Counted from the first letter of the stretch, positions 43,201 through 53,036 are shown. The stretch: 64,000 nt of DNA from Pseudomonas baltica (GCF_031880315.1 NZ_CP134771.1:4646501-4710500); one strand, 5' to 3'. A program made the numbers and translations. Notes: generated from the sequence alone by a model not told the origin.

Positions 43201-44097
43201 ATGCCCGCCATCGACCACCCGCTGATCGACCAGTACCTGGATGCCTTGTGGCTGGAAAAGGGGCTGTCCGACAACAGTCGCGAGGCCTATCGCAGCGACC
43301 TCGCGCTGTTCAATGGCTGGTTGCAGGAGCGTGGCGTCGAGTTGGGCAGCGCCGGACGCGAGATGATCCTCGATCACCTGGCCTGGCGTGTCGAGCAGGC
43401 TTACAAGCCGCGATCGACCGCGCGGTTTCTGTCCGGCGCGCGGGGTTTCTATCGCTACTTGCTGCGCGAGCGGCTCATTGGCGTCGATCCGACCTTGCAG
43501 GTGGACATGCCGCAACTGGGCAAGCCCTTGCCCAAGTCTCTCTCCGAGGCCGATGTCGAAGCCTTGCTGCAGGCTCCGGACTTGAGCGAGGCAATCGGTG
43601 AGCGCGACCGGGCCATGCTCGAAGTGCTGTATGCCTGCGGCCTGCGGGTCACCGAGTTGATCAGTTTGACGCTGGATCAGGTCAACCTGCGCCAAGGTGT
43701 GCTGCGAGTGGTCGGCAAGGGCAACAAGGAGCGGCTGGTGCCCATGGGCGAAGAGGCTGTCGTCTGGGTCGAGCGGTACCTGCGCGGTGCCCGGGACCAG
43801 TTGCTGAACGGTCGGCCGAGTGACGTGATGTTCCCCAGTCAGCGCGGCGAGCAGATGACCCGGCAAACGTTCTGGCACCGCATCAAGCATCAGGCGCGGG
43901 TGGCCGGGATCTCCAAGTCGCTGTCGCCGCACACCTTGCGCCACGCCTTCGCGACCCATTTGCTCAACCATGGCGCCGACCTGCGCGTGGTGCAGATGCT
44001 GCTGGGGCACAGCGACCTGTCGACTACTCAGATCTACACCCATGTGGCCCGCGCACGCCTGCAGGAACTGCACGCGGTGCACCATCCTCGGGGGTGA
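43201..44097 (+). CDS. xerD: Site-specific tyrosine recombinase XerD
   Basis: With XerC it resolves chromosome dimers at dif under FtsK control. The 298 residues have a SAM-like N-terminal DNA-binding domain (~5-90) and a catalytic domain with R149, K173, H244, R247, H270 and nucleophile Y279, which match the catalytic positions of E. coli XerD. This core recombinase should not be mistaken for an island integrase. It is followed by dsbC, about 150 bp away. Confidence 0.97.
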   Translation: MPAIDHPLIDQYLDALWLEKGLSDNSREAYRSDLALFNGWLQERGVELGSAGREMILDHLAWRVEQAYKPRSTARFLSGARGFYRYLLRERLIGVDPTLQVDMPQLGKPLPKSLSEADVEALLQAPDLSEAIGERDRAMLEVLYACGLRVTELISLTLDQVNLRQGVLRVVGKGNKERLVPMGEEAVVWVERYLRGARDQLLNGRPSDVMFPSQRGEQMTRQTFWHRIKHQARVAGISKSLSPHTLRHAFATHLLNHGADLRVVQMLLGHSDLSTTQIYTHVARARLQELHAVHHPRG

Positions 44098-44253
44098 AGG
44101 GGCATTGTGAAAAACATCGAGTTACGGCCTGCCTGTTCGGCCCGGCGTAGCGAATGTGATAGGCTTGGCGGGTCAACAAAGCCGGACCTCGAACGTCGCT
44201 CCAGGCGCGTCGCCATCGTCTCCGACTGTCCATACGTCGCCCCAGGAGTTCTC

Positions 44254-44982
44254 ATGCGCGTAACCCATATTGTCGCTGCTGCTGCGCTTGCGCTGTTCAG
44301 CGTCGCGGCCTCGGCGGATACCCCCGAACAGGCCATTCGCAATACCTTGCAAACCCTCAAGCTGGATGTGCCAGTCGAAAGCGTGGCGGCCAGCCCGCTC
44401 AACGGCCTCTACGAGGTCAAGCTCAAAGGTGGCCGCGTACTGTACGCCAGCCCCGATGGCCAGTTCGTTATGCAGGGCTATCTTTATCAGCTCAAGGACG
44501 GCCAGCCGGTCAACCTGACCGAAAAGACCGAACGTGAAGCGATCGCCAAGACCATCAACGCCATTCCTCAGGCCGAAACCGTCGTGTTTCCGGCCGTCGG
44601 CGAGACCAAGTCGCACATCACCGTGTTCACCGACACCACCTGCCCGTATTGCCAGAAGCTCCACGCCGAAGTGCCTGAGCTGAACAAGATGGGCGTTGAA
44701 GTGCGCTATGTCGCGTTCCCGCGCCAGGGCCTCGATTCGCCAGGCGATCAGCAGTTGCAAGCGGTGTGGTGCTCCAAGGACCGCAAAGGCTCGCTTGAAA
44801 AACTCATGTCCAACAAGGATGTCGAGGCACCCAAGTGCGCCAACCCGGTCAGCAAGCAATTCGCCCTGGGCCAGTCGATCGGCGTCAATGGCACGCCTGC
44901 CATTGTTCTGGCTGACGGCCAAGTGATACCGGGCTACCAGCCAGCGGCTCAAGTGGCCAAGCTGGCTCTGGCTGGCGAATAA
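44254..44982 (+). CDS. dsbC: Thiol:disulphide interchange protein DsbC
   Basis: Periplasmic disulphide isomerase that corrects wrong disulphides; kept reduced by DsbD. The 242-residue precursor has a signal peptide (cleavage near ASADTP, residue ~22), a dimerisation domain and a thioredoxin fold with the active site C130-P-Y-C133. The start at 44254 is supported by AGGAG 5 bp upstream; the open frame further upstream has no signal peptide at its start. Confidence 0.97.
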   Translation: MRVTHIVAAAALALFSVAASADTPEQAIRNTLQTLKLDVPVESVAASPLNGLYEVKLKGGRVLYASPDGQFVMQGYLYQLKDGQPVNLTEKTEREAIAKTINAIPQAETVVFPAVGETKSHITVFTDTTCPYCQKLHAEVPELNKMGVEVRYVAFPRQGLDSPGDQQLQAVWCSKDRKGSLEKLMSNKDVEAPKCANPVSKQFALGQSIGVNGTPAIVLADGQVIPGYQPAAQVAKLALAGE

Positions 44983-45005
44983 TCACGCCAGGCAACAAAA
45001 CATCA

Positions 45006-45059
45006 GGTCGCAACCCGTTTGCGACCGTATTTCACGGCCGACTCAGTGTCGGCCGTTTC
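45006..45059 (+). terminator. Tandem hairpins between dsbC and hom
   Basis: An 8-bp stem (GGTCGCAA 45006-45013 with 45019-45026) is followed by a 9-bp stem (ACGGCCGAC 45034-45042 with GTCGGCCGT 45048-45056) ending in TTTC. The second is terminator-like for dsbC but has a short U run. It ends only 15 bp before the hom start, so it could also affect hom expression. Confidence 0.5.
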
Positions 45060-45073
45060 ATGGGGAGTTCAGA

Positions 45074-46378
45074 GTGAAACCGGTCAAAGTAGGCATCTGT
45101 GGGTTAGGTACCGTCGGTGGCGGCACCTTCAATGTGCTTCAACGTAACGCCGAGGAGATCGCCCGCCGTGCCGGGCGTGGTATCGAAGTGGCACAAATTG
45201 CCATGCGTTCGCCCAACCCGAATTGCCAGATTACCGGAACCCCCATTACCAACGATGTCTTCGCGGTCGCCAGCAACCCCGAGATCGACATCGTCATCGA
45301 ATTGATCGGCGGCTACACCGTTGCCCGCGAACTGGTGCTCAAGGCCATCGACAACGGCAAGCACGTGGTCACCGCCAACAAGGCGCTGATCGCCGTGCAC
45401 GGCAACGAGATCTTCGCCAAAGCCCGCGAGAAGGGCGTTATCGTCGCCTTCGAAGCAGCGGTTGCCGGTGGCATCCCGGTGATCAAGGCGATCCGTGAAG
45501 GGCTGTCCGCCAACCGCATCAACTGGGTCGCCGGGATCATCAACGGCACCGGCAACTTCATCCTCACCGAAATGCGCGAGAAGGGCCGCACCTTCCCGGA
45601 CGTGCTGGCTGAAGCCCAGGCGCTGGGTTATGCCGAAGCCGATCCGACCTTCGACGTCGAAGGTATCGATGCCGCGCACAAGCTGACCATCCTGGCATCC
45701 ATCGCCTTTGGTATCCCGCTGCAATTCGACAAGGCCTACACCGAAGGCATCACCCAGCTGACCACCGCTGACGTCAACTATGCCGAGGCGCTGGGCTATC
45801 GCATCAAGCACCTGGGCGTGGCCCGCAGCACCGCCAATGGCATCGAGCTGCGCGTGCACCCGACGCTGATTCCGGCCGATCGCCTGATCGCCAACGTCAA
45901 TGGTGTGATGAACGCGGTCATGGTCAACGGGGACGCCGCCGGCTCGACGCTGTTCTACGGCGCTGGCGCCGGCATGGAGCCCACCGCTTCGTCAGTGATC
46001 GCGGACCTGGTCGACGTGGTTCGCGCCATGACCAGCGATCCCGAGAACCGCGTGCCGCACCTGGCCTTCCAGCCTGACTCGCTGTCGGCCCACCCGATCC
46101 TGCCGATCGAAGCCTGCGAGAGCGCCTACTACCTGCGCATCCAGGCCAAGGATCACCCGGGCGTATTGGCTCAGGTGGCCAGCATTCTCTCGGAGCGTGG
46201 CATCAATATCGAGTCGATCATGCAGAAGGAAGTCGAGGAGCAAGACGGTCTGGTGCCGATGATCCTGCTGACCCACCGCGTGGTCGAGCAACACATGAAC
46301 GACGCCATTACCGCGCTCGAAGCCCTGCAGGATGTAATCGGCAGTGTGGTGCGCATCCGCGTCGAACAACTGAATTGA
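45074..46378 (+). CDS. hom: Homoserine dehydrogenase
   Basis: Reduces aspartate semialdehyde to homoserine for threonine and methionine synthesis. The 434 residues have an NAD(P)-binding domain (VGICGLGTVGGGT), the catalytic domain (INGTGNFILTEM; GYAEADPTFDVEGIDA) and a C-terminal ACT domain (~350-430, DHPGVLAQVASILSERGINI) for feedback control by threonine. The start is GTG at 45074, with GGGGAG 6 bp upstream. thrC follows after 106 bp. Confidence 0.97.
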   Translation: MKPVKVGICGLGTVGGGTFNVLQRNAEEIARRAGRGIEVAQIAMRSPNPNCQITGTPITNDVFAVASNPEIDIVIELIGGYTVARELVLKAIDNGKHVVTANKALIAVHGNEIFAKAREKGVIVAFEAAVAGGIPVIKAIREGLSANRINWVAGIINGTGNFILTEMREKGRTFPDVLAEAQALGYAEADPTFDVEGIDAAHKLTILASIAFGIPLQFDKAYTEGITQLTTADVNYAEALGYRIKHLGVARSTANGIELRVHPTLIPADRLIANVNGVMNAVMVNGDAAGSTLFYGAGAGMEPTASSVIADLVDVVRAMTSDPENRVPHLAFQPDSLSAHPILPIEACESAYYLRIQAKDHPGVLAQVASILSERGINIESIMQKEVEEQDGLVPMILLTHRVVEQHMNDAITALEALQDVIGSVVRIRVEQLN

Positions 46379-46402
46379 CAACAGCCTGCAAGCGACAAGC
46401 CG

Positions 46403-46479
46403 CAAGCTGCAAGATCAACGCCACGGCGCGCTGATTTGCAGCTTGAAGCTTGCAGCTTGAAGCTCAAACCAAAGGTTTG
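46403..46479. repeat. Short direct and inverted repeats between hom and thrC
   Basis: TTGCAGCTTGAAGC occurs twice in perfect tandem (46436-46449 and 46450-46463). The inverse CAAGCTGCAA is at 46403-46412, so either direct copy can form a hairpin with it. A further short inverted repeat, CAAACC/GGTTTG (46465-46479), lies 5 bp before the thrC start and could mask it. Confidence 0.6.
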
Positions 46480-46484
46480 CTCTT

Positions 46485-47894
46485 ATGCGTTATATCAGTA
46501 CGCGCGGCAAGGCGCCGGCGCTCAATTTCGAAGACGTGCTGCTGGCTGGCCTGGCCACCGATGGCGGCCTCTATGTGCCGGAAAACCTGCCGCGCTTTAC
46601 CCAGGAAGAAATTGCCTCCTGGGCCGGCCTGCCTTACCACGAGCTGGCGTTCCGGGTAATGCGCCCGTTCGTTGCTGGCAGCATTCCCGACGCCGATTTC
46701 AAGAGAATTCTCGAAGAGACCTACGCCGGCTTCAGCCATGCAGCGGTGGCGCCTCTGCGCCAGCTCAACGCCAACGAGTGGGTGCTGGAACTGTTCCATG
46801 GCCCGACCCTGGCCTTCAAGGACTTCGCCTTGCAGCTGCTCGGTCGCCTGCTCGACTACACCCTCGCCAAACGCGGCGAGCGGGTGGTCATCATCGGTGC
46901 CACCAGCGGTGATACTGGTTCGGCTGCTATTGAAGGCTGCAAGCACTGCGAAAACGTCGATATTTTCATCCTGCATCCGCACCAGCGGGTTTCGGAAGTG
47001 CAGCGTCGGCAAATGACCACGCTGTTCGGCGACAACGTCCACAACATCGCCATTGAAGGCAACTTCGACGACTGCCAGGAAATGGTCAAGGCCAGCTTCG
47101 CCGACCAGAGCTTCCTCAAGGGCACGCGTCTGGTCGCGGTCAACTCGATCAACTGGGCGCGGATCATGGCCCAGATCGTCTACTACTTCCACGCCGCTCT
47201 GCAATTGGGCGGCCCCGCGCGCTCTGTGGCGTTCTCGGTGCCGACCGGCAACTTCGGCGATATCTTCGCCGGTTACCTGGCGCGCAACATGGGCCTGCCG
47301 ATCAGCCAACTGATCGTCGCGACCAACCGCAACGATATCCTGCACCGCTTCATGAGCGGCAATGGCTACGCCAAGGAAACCCTGCACGCCACGCTGTCGC
47401 CATCGATGGACATCATGGTGTCGTCAAACTTCGAGCGCCTGCTGTTCGACATGCACGGTCGTAATGGCGCCGCCATCGCGCAGTTGATGGACAGCTTCAA
47501 GCAGGATGGCCAGTTCAGTGTCGAACAGGACCGCTGGACCGAAACCCGCAAGCTGTTCGATTCCCTGGCGGTCGACGACGAGCAGACCTGCGAGACCATC
47601 GCCGATGTCTTCGCTCAAACGGGCGAAGTGCTCGATCCCCATACCGCTATCGGTGTGCGGGCCGCGCGCGAATGTCGTCGCAGCCTCGATACGCCGATGG
47701 TGGTGCTGGGTACGGCGCATCCGGTCAAGTTCCCTGACGCGGTACTCAAGGCGGGTGTTGGCAAGGCGCTGGAGTTGCCTGCCCACCTGGTCGATCTGTT
47801 CGAGCGTGAAGAAAAGTGCACGGTGTTGGCTAACGAGCTCAAGGCCGTCCAGAACTTTGTGGCGCAGCATGGCAATCGTGGCAAGCCGCTGTAA
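46485..47894 (+). CDS. thrC: Threonine synthase
   Basis: PLP enzyme converting O-phosphohomoserine to threonine. The 469-residue class has an N-terminal extension (MRYISTRGKAPALNFEDVLL), the PLP lysine K112 in PTLAFKDFAL, and the phosphate-binding ATSGDTGSAA. It is co-oriented with hom, forming a hom-thrC unit closed by a terminator at 47917. Confidence 0.98.
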   Translation: MRYISTRGKAPALNFEDVLLAGLATDGGLYVPENLPRFTQEEIASWAGLPYHELAFRVMRPFVAGSIPDADFKRILEETYAGFSHAAVAPLRQLNANEWVLELFHGPTLAFKDFALQLLGRLLDYTLAKRGERVVIIGATSGDTGSAAIEGCKHCENVDIFILHPHQRVSEVQRRQMTTLFGDNVHNIAIEGNFDDCQEMVKASFADQSFLKGTRLVAVNSINWARIMAQIVYYFHAALQLGGPARSVAFSVPTGNFGDIFAGYLARNMGLPISQLIVATNRNDILHRFMSGNGYAKETLHATLSPSMDIMVSSNFERLLFDMHGRNGAAIAQLMDSFKQDGQFSVEQDRWTETRKLFDSLAVDDEQTCETIADVFAQTGEVLDPHTAIGVRAARECRRSLDTPMVVLGTAHPVKFPDAVLKAGVGKALELPAHLVDLFEREEKCTVLANELKAVQNFVAQHGNRGKPL

Positions 47895-47916
47895 CTGAAG
47901 CGTTCTGCAACACTTG

Positions 47917-47943
47917 AAGCCCGTCGATCGACGGGCTTTTTTT
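47917..47943 (+). terminator. Rho-independent terminator after thrC
   Basis: A GCCCGTCGATCGACGGGC stem inside 47917-47938, followed by a T run to 47943. Confidence 0.92.
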
Positions 47944-48004
47944 CTCTTCCGTGTCAAACTTGGTGCTTATTCGCTTTGCATAAGCCAGCGCCAAGGATGC
48001 CCGC

Positions 48005-51000
48005 ATGTCTCCCCGTATGTATCAATATCTCTGCCGCCCCTGGCGTCTGCTTGTGCGGGTTTTATTGCTATGTGCCGTTGCGAATGGCGCCTGGGCGGCG
48101 CAGGCCCTGCCGTTTACTTTGGTGCAGCCGATCGCCCAGCTGGCGCCCATGGCGTTGGCTCCGGCGGAGCAGCAGTGGCTGCAAAAGCATCAACAGACGC
48201 TGCGCATCGGCATGTCGATCAACGACAACGAACCTCTGGATATCGCCGTCGATCGCAACCGCTACCAGGGCGTGAGTGCCGACTACCTGAACCTGATACG
48301 CGCCCGGCTGGGTGTCACCCTGCAGATCCATGGGTTTACGCGCCGTGACGATGCCATCGAGGCGCTGCACCAGGGCGACATCGATGTACTCACCGCATCG
48401 AATAGTTACGAGCAGGGTTTTGCCGGTCTGGCATTTACCAGCCCTTATCTGTTCGATCGTCCTGTACTGGCCCGTCGCAGCGATGATATCCGCCAGAGCG
48501 GCGACGGTCTTGACGATCAACGCGTGGCAGTGGTGGAAGGTTATGCTTCGGTCGACGCGGTACAAAGGGCCTATCCGAGCAGCCGTGTGGTGGTCGCTCC
48601 CAGTTTAAGCAGTGCCTTGGAGGCGCTAAGGCAGGGCGCGGTCGACGCGGTGATCGGCAACGAAATTATCCTGCGCTCCTATATGGCGCTGCGGCCCTAC
48701 GTGGAGTTGCGCATCACCGGTGACAGTCGTCTGTCGTCCAGCGGCTTTGCCTTTGCCATTCGTAACACTGATGCGCCGCTCACGGCGATGTTCGATCGAG
48801 CGCTGGGCAGTCTTCAGGGCGCTTTGCAGCGTGAAATTCTTGGCCGCTGGACTTCGGGGCTGGGTGCCGGAATCGCTCAGCGTCCGGTGCAACTCGATAG
48901 CGACGAGCAATCCTGGATTGCTGCTCACCCCAAGGTTCAGGTCGCGGCCACCGAATATGCCCCCTATCTGTACCGGGATCGTCAGGGTCGCTGGGTCGGG
49001 CTTAATGTCGATATTCTGGCGGCGCTGTCGCAGATGACCGGCCTGCAGTTCGAGTACGTCCATGCCAGTTCGATCGCCCAGAGCCTCGACCTGCTCAAGA
49101 GCGGCCGGGCGCAGATGAACACTACCCTCAGCGAGACCTCGGAACGCCGGTCTCTACTGGAGTTCACCCATTCATATGGTGGTCAGAGCTGGGTCTTCAT
49201 CCTGCGCCGTGACGGCGTTGCGTTTGATTCCCTCGAGGAAATGGACGACCGAGTGCTGGCCCTGCCGGCGCAGCATGCACTGGAAGATTTCATTCGGCGC
49301 GAGTATCCGCAGATCCGCCTCAAGCAGGTGGCGACCATGGATCAGGCCCGAGATGCCGTCGCTCGTGGTCAGGCTGACGCCACCATCGACAGCGAAGTCG
49401 GCGCCTATCGGGCGGTCCAGCGCGAAAGCGATACCGGGCTGACGGTCGGGCGCAGTCTCGACGGCGCGTGGTCTCCGGACCGTTTTTCGGTCACGTTGGC
49501 CAATCCACAGCTGACGAGTATCCTCAACAAGGCGCTCGAAGCCTTCCCAGTGGCAGATTTGCGCGCCATTCGCCTCAAGTGGCTTGGGGCGGCCCTGCCC
49601 GAGGTGCCGGTGTGGCAACGCATTGCACCTTGGGTCTACTGGGGGGCTGCCGTTGCCGGCCTTATCGCCTTGATATCACTGCTTTGGAGCGGTCGCTTGC
49701 GGGTGCAGATTGCCCAGCGGCAGCGCGCCGAGGAAGCCCTCAGCGATCAGTTGGTCTTCCAGAAGGCGCTGCTCGATGGCATTCCCAATCCGATCTATGT
49801 GCGCGATCTGGAAGGGCGGCTGCTGTCATGCAACCGCAGTTACGAAGAATGCTTCGCGACGCGTTTCGAGCGCATCAAGGGATTGCAATTGCCCGAGGTT
49901 GGCTTGATCGGCGCCGAAGACGCGCAGCGCGTCCACGCCGACTATCTCAAACAGCTTGAAAACCCAAAGCCGGTATTCATCGATCGGCAAATAGAACTGG
50001 GGGGCAAACGGATCGATGCCTACCAGTGGACGGTGCCGTTCTATCGTGCAGATGGCCAGTTGCAAGGGTTGTTGGGCGGCTGGATCGATATCACCGAGCG
50101 CAAGCGCCTAGAGGTCGCGCTCACCGAGGCGAGGCAGGCGGCGGAAGACGCCAACCTGGCGAAAAGCTCTTTCCTTGCGACCATGAGCCACGACATTCGT
50201 ACACCACTGTCGGCGATCATCGGTTTGCTGGAGCTTGAACGGGACACCAGCAGGGCGCGTGGGCAGACGCTCTCCCAGGGGCTGGAAGTCGCCTTTCGTT
50301 GCGCCTGCGAATTGCTGGAGCTGGTAGGCGACAGCCTTGACTTGTCGCGTATCGAGGCTGGCAGGCTGGAACTGCACCTGACCCCGGTTGCGCTATCGCC
50401 ATTTTTTGCCGACATAGCGCGGTTGTTCGAGCCGGAAGCACGGCGCAAGGGGCTGGACCTCCAGGTGCAGATCGCACTGGGGCTGCAAGGTCAATACTGG
50501 ATCGATGCACTGCGCCTGCGTCAGGTCATGCACAACCTGCTCGGCAATGCCCTGAAGTTCACCCACCGAGGGCGAGTGAGCCTGGTGGTCAACGCGCATC
50601 TGGAAGGGGCCCTACTGGCACTGGACATCAGGGTAGAGGACACCGGTATCGGTATCGACGCGGCCCAGCAGGCACAGCTGTTCGAGCCCTACGTTCAGGT
50701 CGGAGCCGATGCGGCGCAGCTTTATGGCGGGTCGGGGCTGGGGCTGAGCATCTGCCAACGGCTGATCGCCTTGATGGCCGGGCAGATGCAATTGCGCAGC
50801 ACGCCCGGGCAGGGCACCTGCATCAGCCTCCAGTTACAGGTGCATCAGGTCGAGGTCATCAGCATCAAGGAGCCCCCTGAGCTCACGAGCGCCGTCAGCG
50901 CGGATCTGGTACCGCGAATGTTGCACGTGTTGATTGCCGATGACCTGTCTTCCAACCGCTTGGTGTTGAGCCGACAATTGGAGTACCTCGGCCATCAGGT

Positions 51001-51640
51001 CGAGGCAGTGGCTGGCGGGGAAGACGCCTTGATAGCCTGGCAGGACGGCGATTTCGATGTGTTGATCAGCGACTGCAACATGCCGGGTATCAGCGGTTAC
51101 GAGTTGGCCACGCGGATCCGCGAGTTGGAGATCGAACAGGAGCTGGCGCCTACGCCCATCATCGGTTATACCGCCAACGTCATGAATGATGAGCGTCAGC
51201 GCTGTGAAGAGGCCGGGATGGACCTGTGGCTGCCCAAGCCACTGTCGCTCGATGCGCTGAGCCAGGCATTGACACAATTGACCCGCCCAAGACATTTCGA
51301 TCCAGCGACCTTGCAGGCCTTGACCCACGCCAATGCTCAGTTGCTACAGCGGATGCTGAGCGAGCTCGACAGCAATCTCGAAGAGGAGCTCGAACGGCTG
51401 GATGATGCAGTCGAGGCTTTGGACTGGCCGGTGCTGGAAGGTGTGCTGCATCGGCTCAAAGGGGTATGTGCCATGATCGATGCCGGGCCGTTGGCCAGGG
51501 CTTGCGGCCAGTTCGGCAAAGGCTGCTCCGCTCGCCATGAGCAGCAGGTACGGCAGGACTGGCCAACGTTCAGGGCGGCCATCGAGGACTTGCAGGCCGA
51601 TATCTTGCGAACTTTGCGGGGCATGGTCGCTGACGAATGA
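48005..51640 (+). CDS. BvgS-type hybrid sensor kinase
   Basis: A 1211-residue phosphorelay sensor. It has a signal peptide (~1-32), two periplasmic solute-binding (Venus flytrap) domains (~60-285 and ~305-530), one transmembrane helix (~543-563, VYWGAAVAGLIALISLLW), a PAS domain (~580-700), HisKA with H729 (SHDIRTPLS), HATPase (NLLGNALKF, GIGID, GGSGLGLSI), a receiver with D1023 (ISDCNMPG) and K1079, and a C-terminal Hpt with H1149 (LHRLKGVC). This order is that of BvgS and EvgS. Its likely target is the NarL-type regulator at 52201. The ligand is unknown. An Hpt-equipped sensor next to two regulators suggests a phosphorelay. Confidence 0.94.
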   Translation: MSPRMYQYLCRPWRLLVRVLLLCAVANGAWAAQALPFTLVQPIAQLAPMALAPAEQQWLQKHQQTLRIGMSINDNEPLDIAVDRNRYQGVSADYLNLIRARLGVTLQIHGFTRRDDAIEALHQGDIDVLTASNSYEQGFAGLAFTSPYLFDRPVLARRSDDIRQSGDGLDDQRVAVVEGYASVDAVQRAYPSSRVVVAPSLSSALEALRQGAVDAVIGNEIILRSYMALRPYVELRITGDSRLSSSGFAFAIRNTDAPLTAMFDRALGSLQGALQREILGRWTSGLGAGIAQRPVQLDSDEQSWIAAHPKVQVAATEYAPYLYRDRQGRWVGLNVDILAALSQMTGLQFEYVHASSIAQSLDLLKSGRAQMNTTLSETSERRSLLEFTHSYGGQSWVFILRRDGVAFDSLEEMDDRVLALPAQHALEDFIRREYPQIRLKQVATMDQARDAVARGQADATIDSEVGAYRAVQRESDTGLTVGRSLDGAWSPDRFSVTLANPQLTSILNKALEAFPVADLRAIRLKWLGAALPEVPVWQRIAPWVYWGAAVAGLIALISLLWSGRLRVQIAQRQRAEEALSDQLVFQKALLDGIPNPIYVRDLEGRLLSCNRSYEECFATRFERIKGLQLPEVGLIGAEDAQRVHADYLKQLENPKPVFIDRQIELGGKRIDAYQWTVPFYRADGQLQGLLGGWIDITERKRLEVALTEARQAAEDANLAKSSFLATMSHDIRTPLSAIIGLLELERDTSRARGQTLSQGLEVAFRCACELLELVGDSLDLSRIEAGRLELHLTPVALSPFFADIARLFEPEARRKGLDLQVQIALGLQGQYWIDALRLRQVMHNLLGNALKFTHRGRVSLVVNAHLEGALLALDIRVEDTGIGIDAAQQAQLFEPYVQVGADAAQLYGGSGLGLSICQRLIALMAGQMQLRSTPGQGTCISLQLQVHQVEVISIKEPPELTSAVSADLVPRMLHVLIADDLSSNRLVLSRQLEYLGHQVEAVAGGEDALIAWQDGDFDVLISDCNMPGISGYELATRIRELEIEQELAPTPIIGYTANVMNDERQRCEEAGMDLWLPKPLSLDALSQALTQLTRPRHFDPATLQALTHANAQLLQRMLSELDSNLEEELERLDDAVEALDWPVLEGVLHRLKGVCAMIDAGPLARACGQFGKGCSARHEQQVRQDWPTFRAAIEDLQADILRTLRGMVADE

Positions 51641-51770
51641 CGTGAAGTGCACAGACCGCAGCGAACCGTCCTACGACGGTTTCAGATTCGTCCTATAGCT
51701 GCTCTTCGGCCGGATCTTTAGAGTGCCTGATATCGCGGCACTCGGCCGTATCGCTTCTGGAGGCTGGTCC

Positions 51771-52193
51771 ATGCGCTCACTCAGAGTTCTGATCCTCGAA
51801 GACAACCCGTTTCAATTGATGGCGCTGCACCAGATGCTCAACGCCAGTGGTGTCTATGATGTACTGGTCGCCGCTACCGTGACCGATGCCTGTCGCTCCC
51901 TGGCGCGGCGCGGCAGCGTCGATCTGGTGATATGCGACCTTGATCCGGATCGTACCGGCAGTGGTCTCGATCTGATACGTCATCTGGCGGTCAGCCGTCA
52001 GGCCGAAGCCTTGATCATTCTCAGCAATGCCGATGAGGCCCTGCGCGAAGATGCAGCGCGGCTGGCGCGACAATCCGGATTATGGGTGCTGGCGGCACTG
52101 AGCAAACCGGCTTCGACCCGGACCTTGCACCTGTTGCTGGAGGTTTATCAGCAGAACACCCGCTCCTCGGCTCGCGCCTTGGCCGCCTTGTAA
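51771..52193 (+). CDS. Stand-alone receiver-domain protein
   Basis: A 140-residue protein consisting of one CheY-like receiver domain: acidic pair E10-D11, phospho-acceptor D56 (LVICDLD) and a conserved lysine K108 (LSKPAS). It has no output domain. The ATG at 51771 is preceded by GGAGG at 7 bp; an in-frame GTG at 51723 is rejected. It may be a phosphate sink or relay partner of the adjacent BvgS-type kinase. Confidence 0.88.
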   Translation: MRSLRVLILEDNPFQLMALHQMLNASGVYDVLVAATVTDACRSLARRGSVDLVICDLDPDRTGSGLDLIRHLAVSRQAEALIILSNADEALREDAARLARQSGLWVLAALSKPASTRTLHLLLEVYQQNTRSSARALAAL

Positions 52194-52200
52194 CCTGGAC

Positions 52201-52863
52201 TCAGCTCAGGCCCTGTTCCTGCAAATAGATAAACAGCGCCGCATCGTTGGTGACCCCCAGCTTGCGCATGGCACTGACTTTCTGTGCACTGACCGTTTGT
52301 TTGCTGCGGTGCAGGCGGCCGGCGATTTCACTCACCGACAGCCCTGAGGCCAATAATCGAGCAACTTCCAGCTCCTTGGCCGAGAGCTCCACGGTGTTCA
52401 GGCCTCCAGCCGTATCTGCGGTGTCACCGGTCTGCAGGGTCTGGGAGACCGATTGGGCAATGTATAATTTGCCTTGGCGTAAATGCTCGATTGCCGTCGG
52501 CAGTTCGCCGGCCAGGCTGCCTTTGCCCAGCAGCCCAAGGACTCCGAGCTTGAGCATTGAACGGAACAGCGCGGCGTTGTTGAGCATGGTCACCACCAGG
52601 ATCGGCAACTGCGGCCAGCCCCGGCGTATGCTCTCCATCAAGCGCAAGCCGTCGTTCTGCTTGTCTACAGGCATCATGAAGTCGCTGATCAGCACGTCAC
52701 ACGGTGTCGTCTGCAGGCAAGCCAGAAGGCTCTGGGGGCCATCCGCTTCGGCAACCACTTTGATTGTAGGGTCTTGTTCCAGTACGGCACGCAAACCCAG
52801 GCGGAAGATCGGATGGTCGTCCGCCAGTACGATGCGCAGTGGCGAGTCGGGCGAAGTGCTCAC
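52201..52863 (-). CDS. NarL/BvgA-type response regulator
   Basis: A 220-residue regulator: receiver with D15-D16, D61 (LISDFMMP) and the lysine in LLGKGS, followed by a LuxR-type helix-turn-helix (LSAKELEVARLLASGLSVSE and QTVSAQKVSAMRKLGV). The sequence resembles EvgA/BvgA, the partners of BvgS-like kinases. It is convergent with the receiver-only gene, 7 bp away, and belongs to the same sensory cluster. Confidence 0.92.
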   Translation of the reverse strand: MSTSPDSPLRIVLADDHPIFRLGLRAVLEQDPTIKVVAEADGPQSLLACLQTTPCDVLISDFMMPVDKQNDGLRLMESIRRGWPQLPILVVTMLNNAALFRSMLKLGVLGLLGKGSLAGELPTAIEHLRQGKLYIAQSVSQTLQTGDTADTAGGLNTVELSAKELEVARLLASGLSVSEIAGRLHRSKQTVSAQKVSAMRKLGVTNDAALFIYLQEQGLS

Positions 52864-53036
52864 GAGCGCGCCCCCTCGGAAAATTCATGAAACATCATAT
52901 CCGGCATCCCTGCTTTCCCCCGCTTCGTCAGCCTGTCATGTGCACTGTGCAATGTGCTTGGAGGAAGCCGGACCGGATCGAACTTTTTTGATCGGTCGAC
53001 AGTCATTGATAGGCAACCTTTATTCTTGACGAGTGA

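Noticed and set aside
43201..44097. XerD as an island integrase
   Set aside because: It is the core chromosome-dimer recombinase with canonical residues and sits next to dsbC, far from the island.
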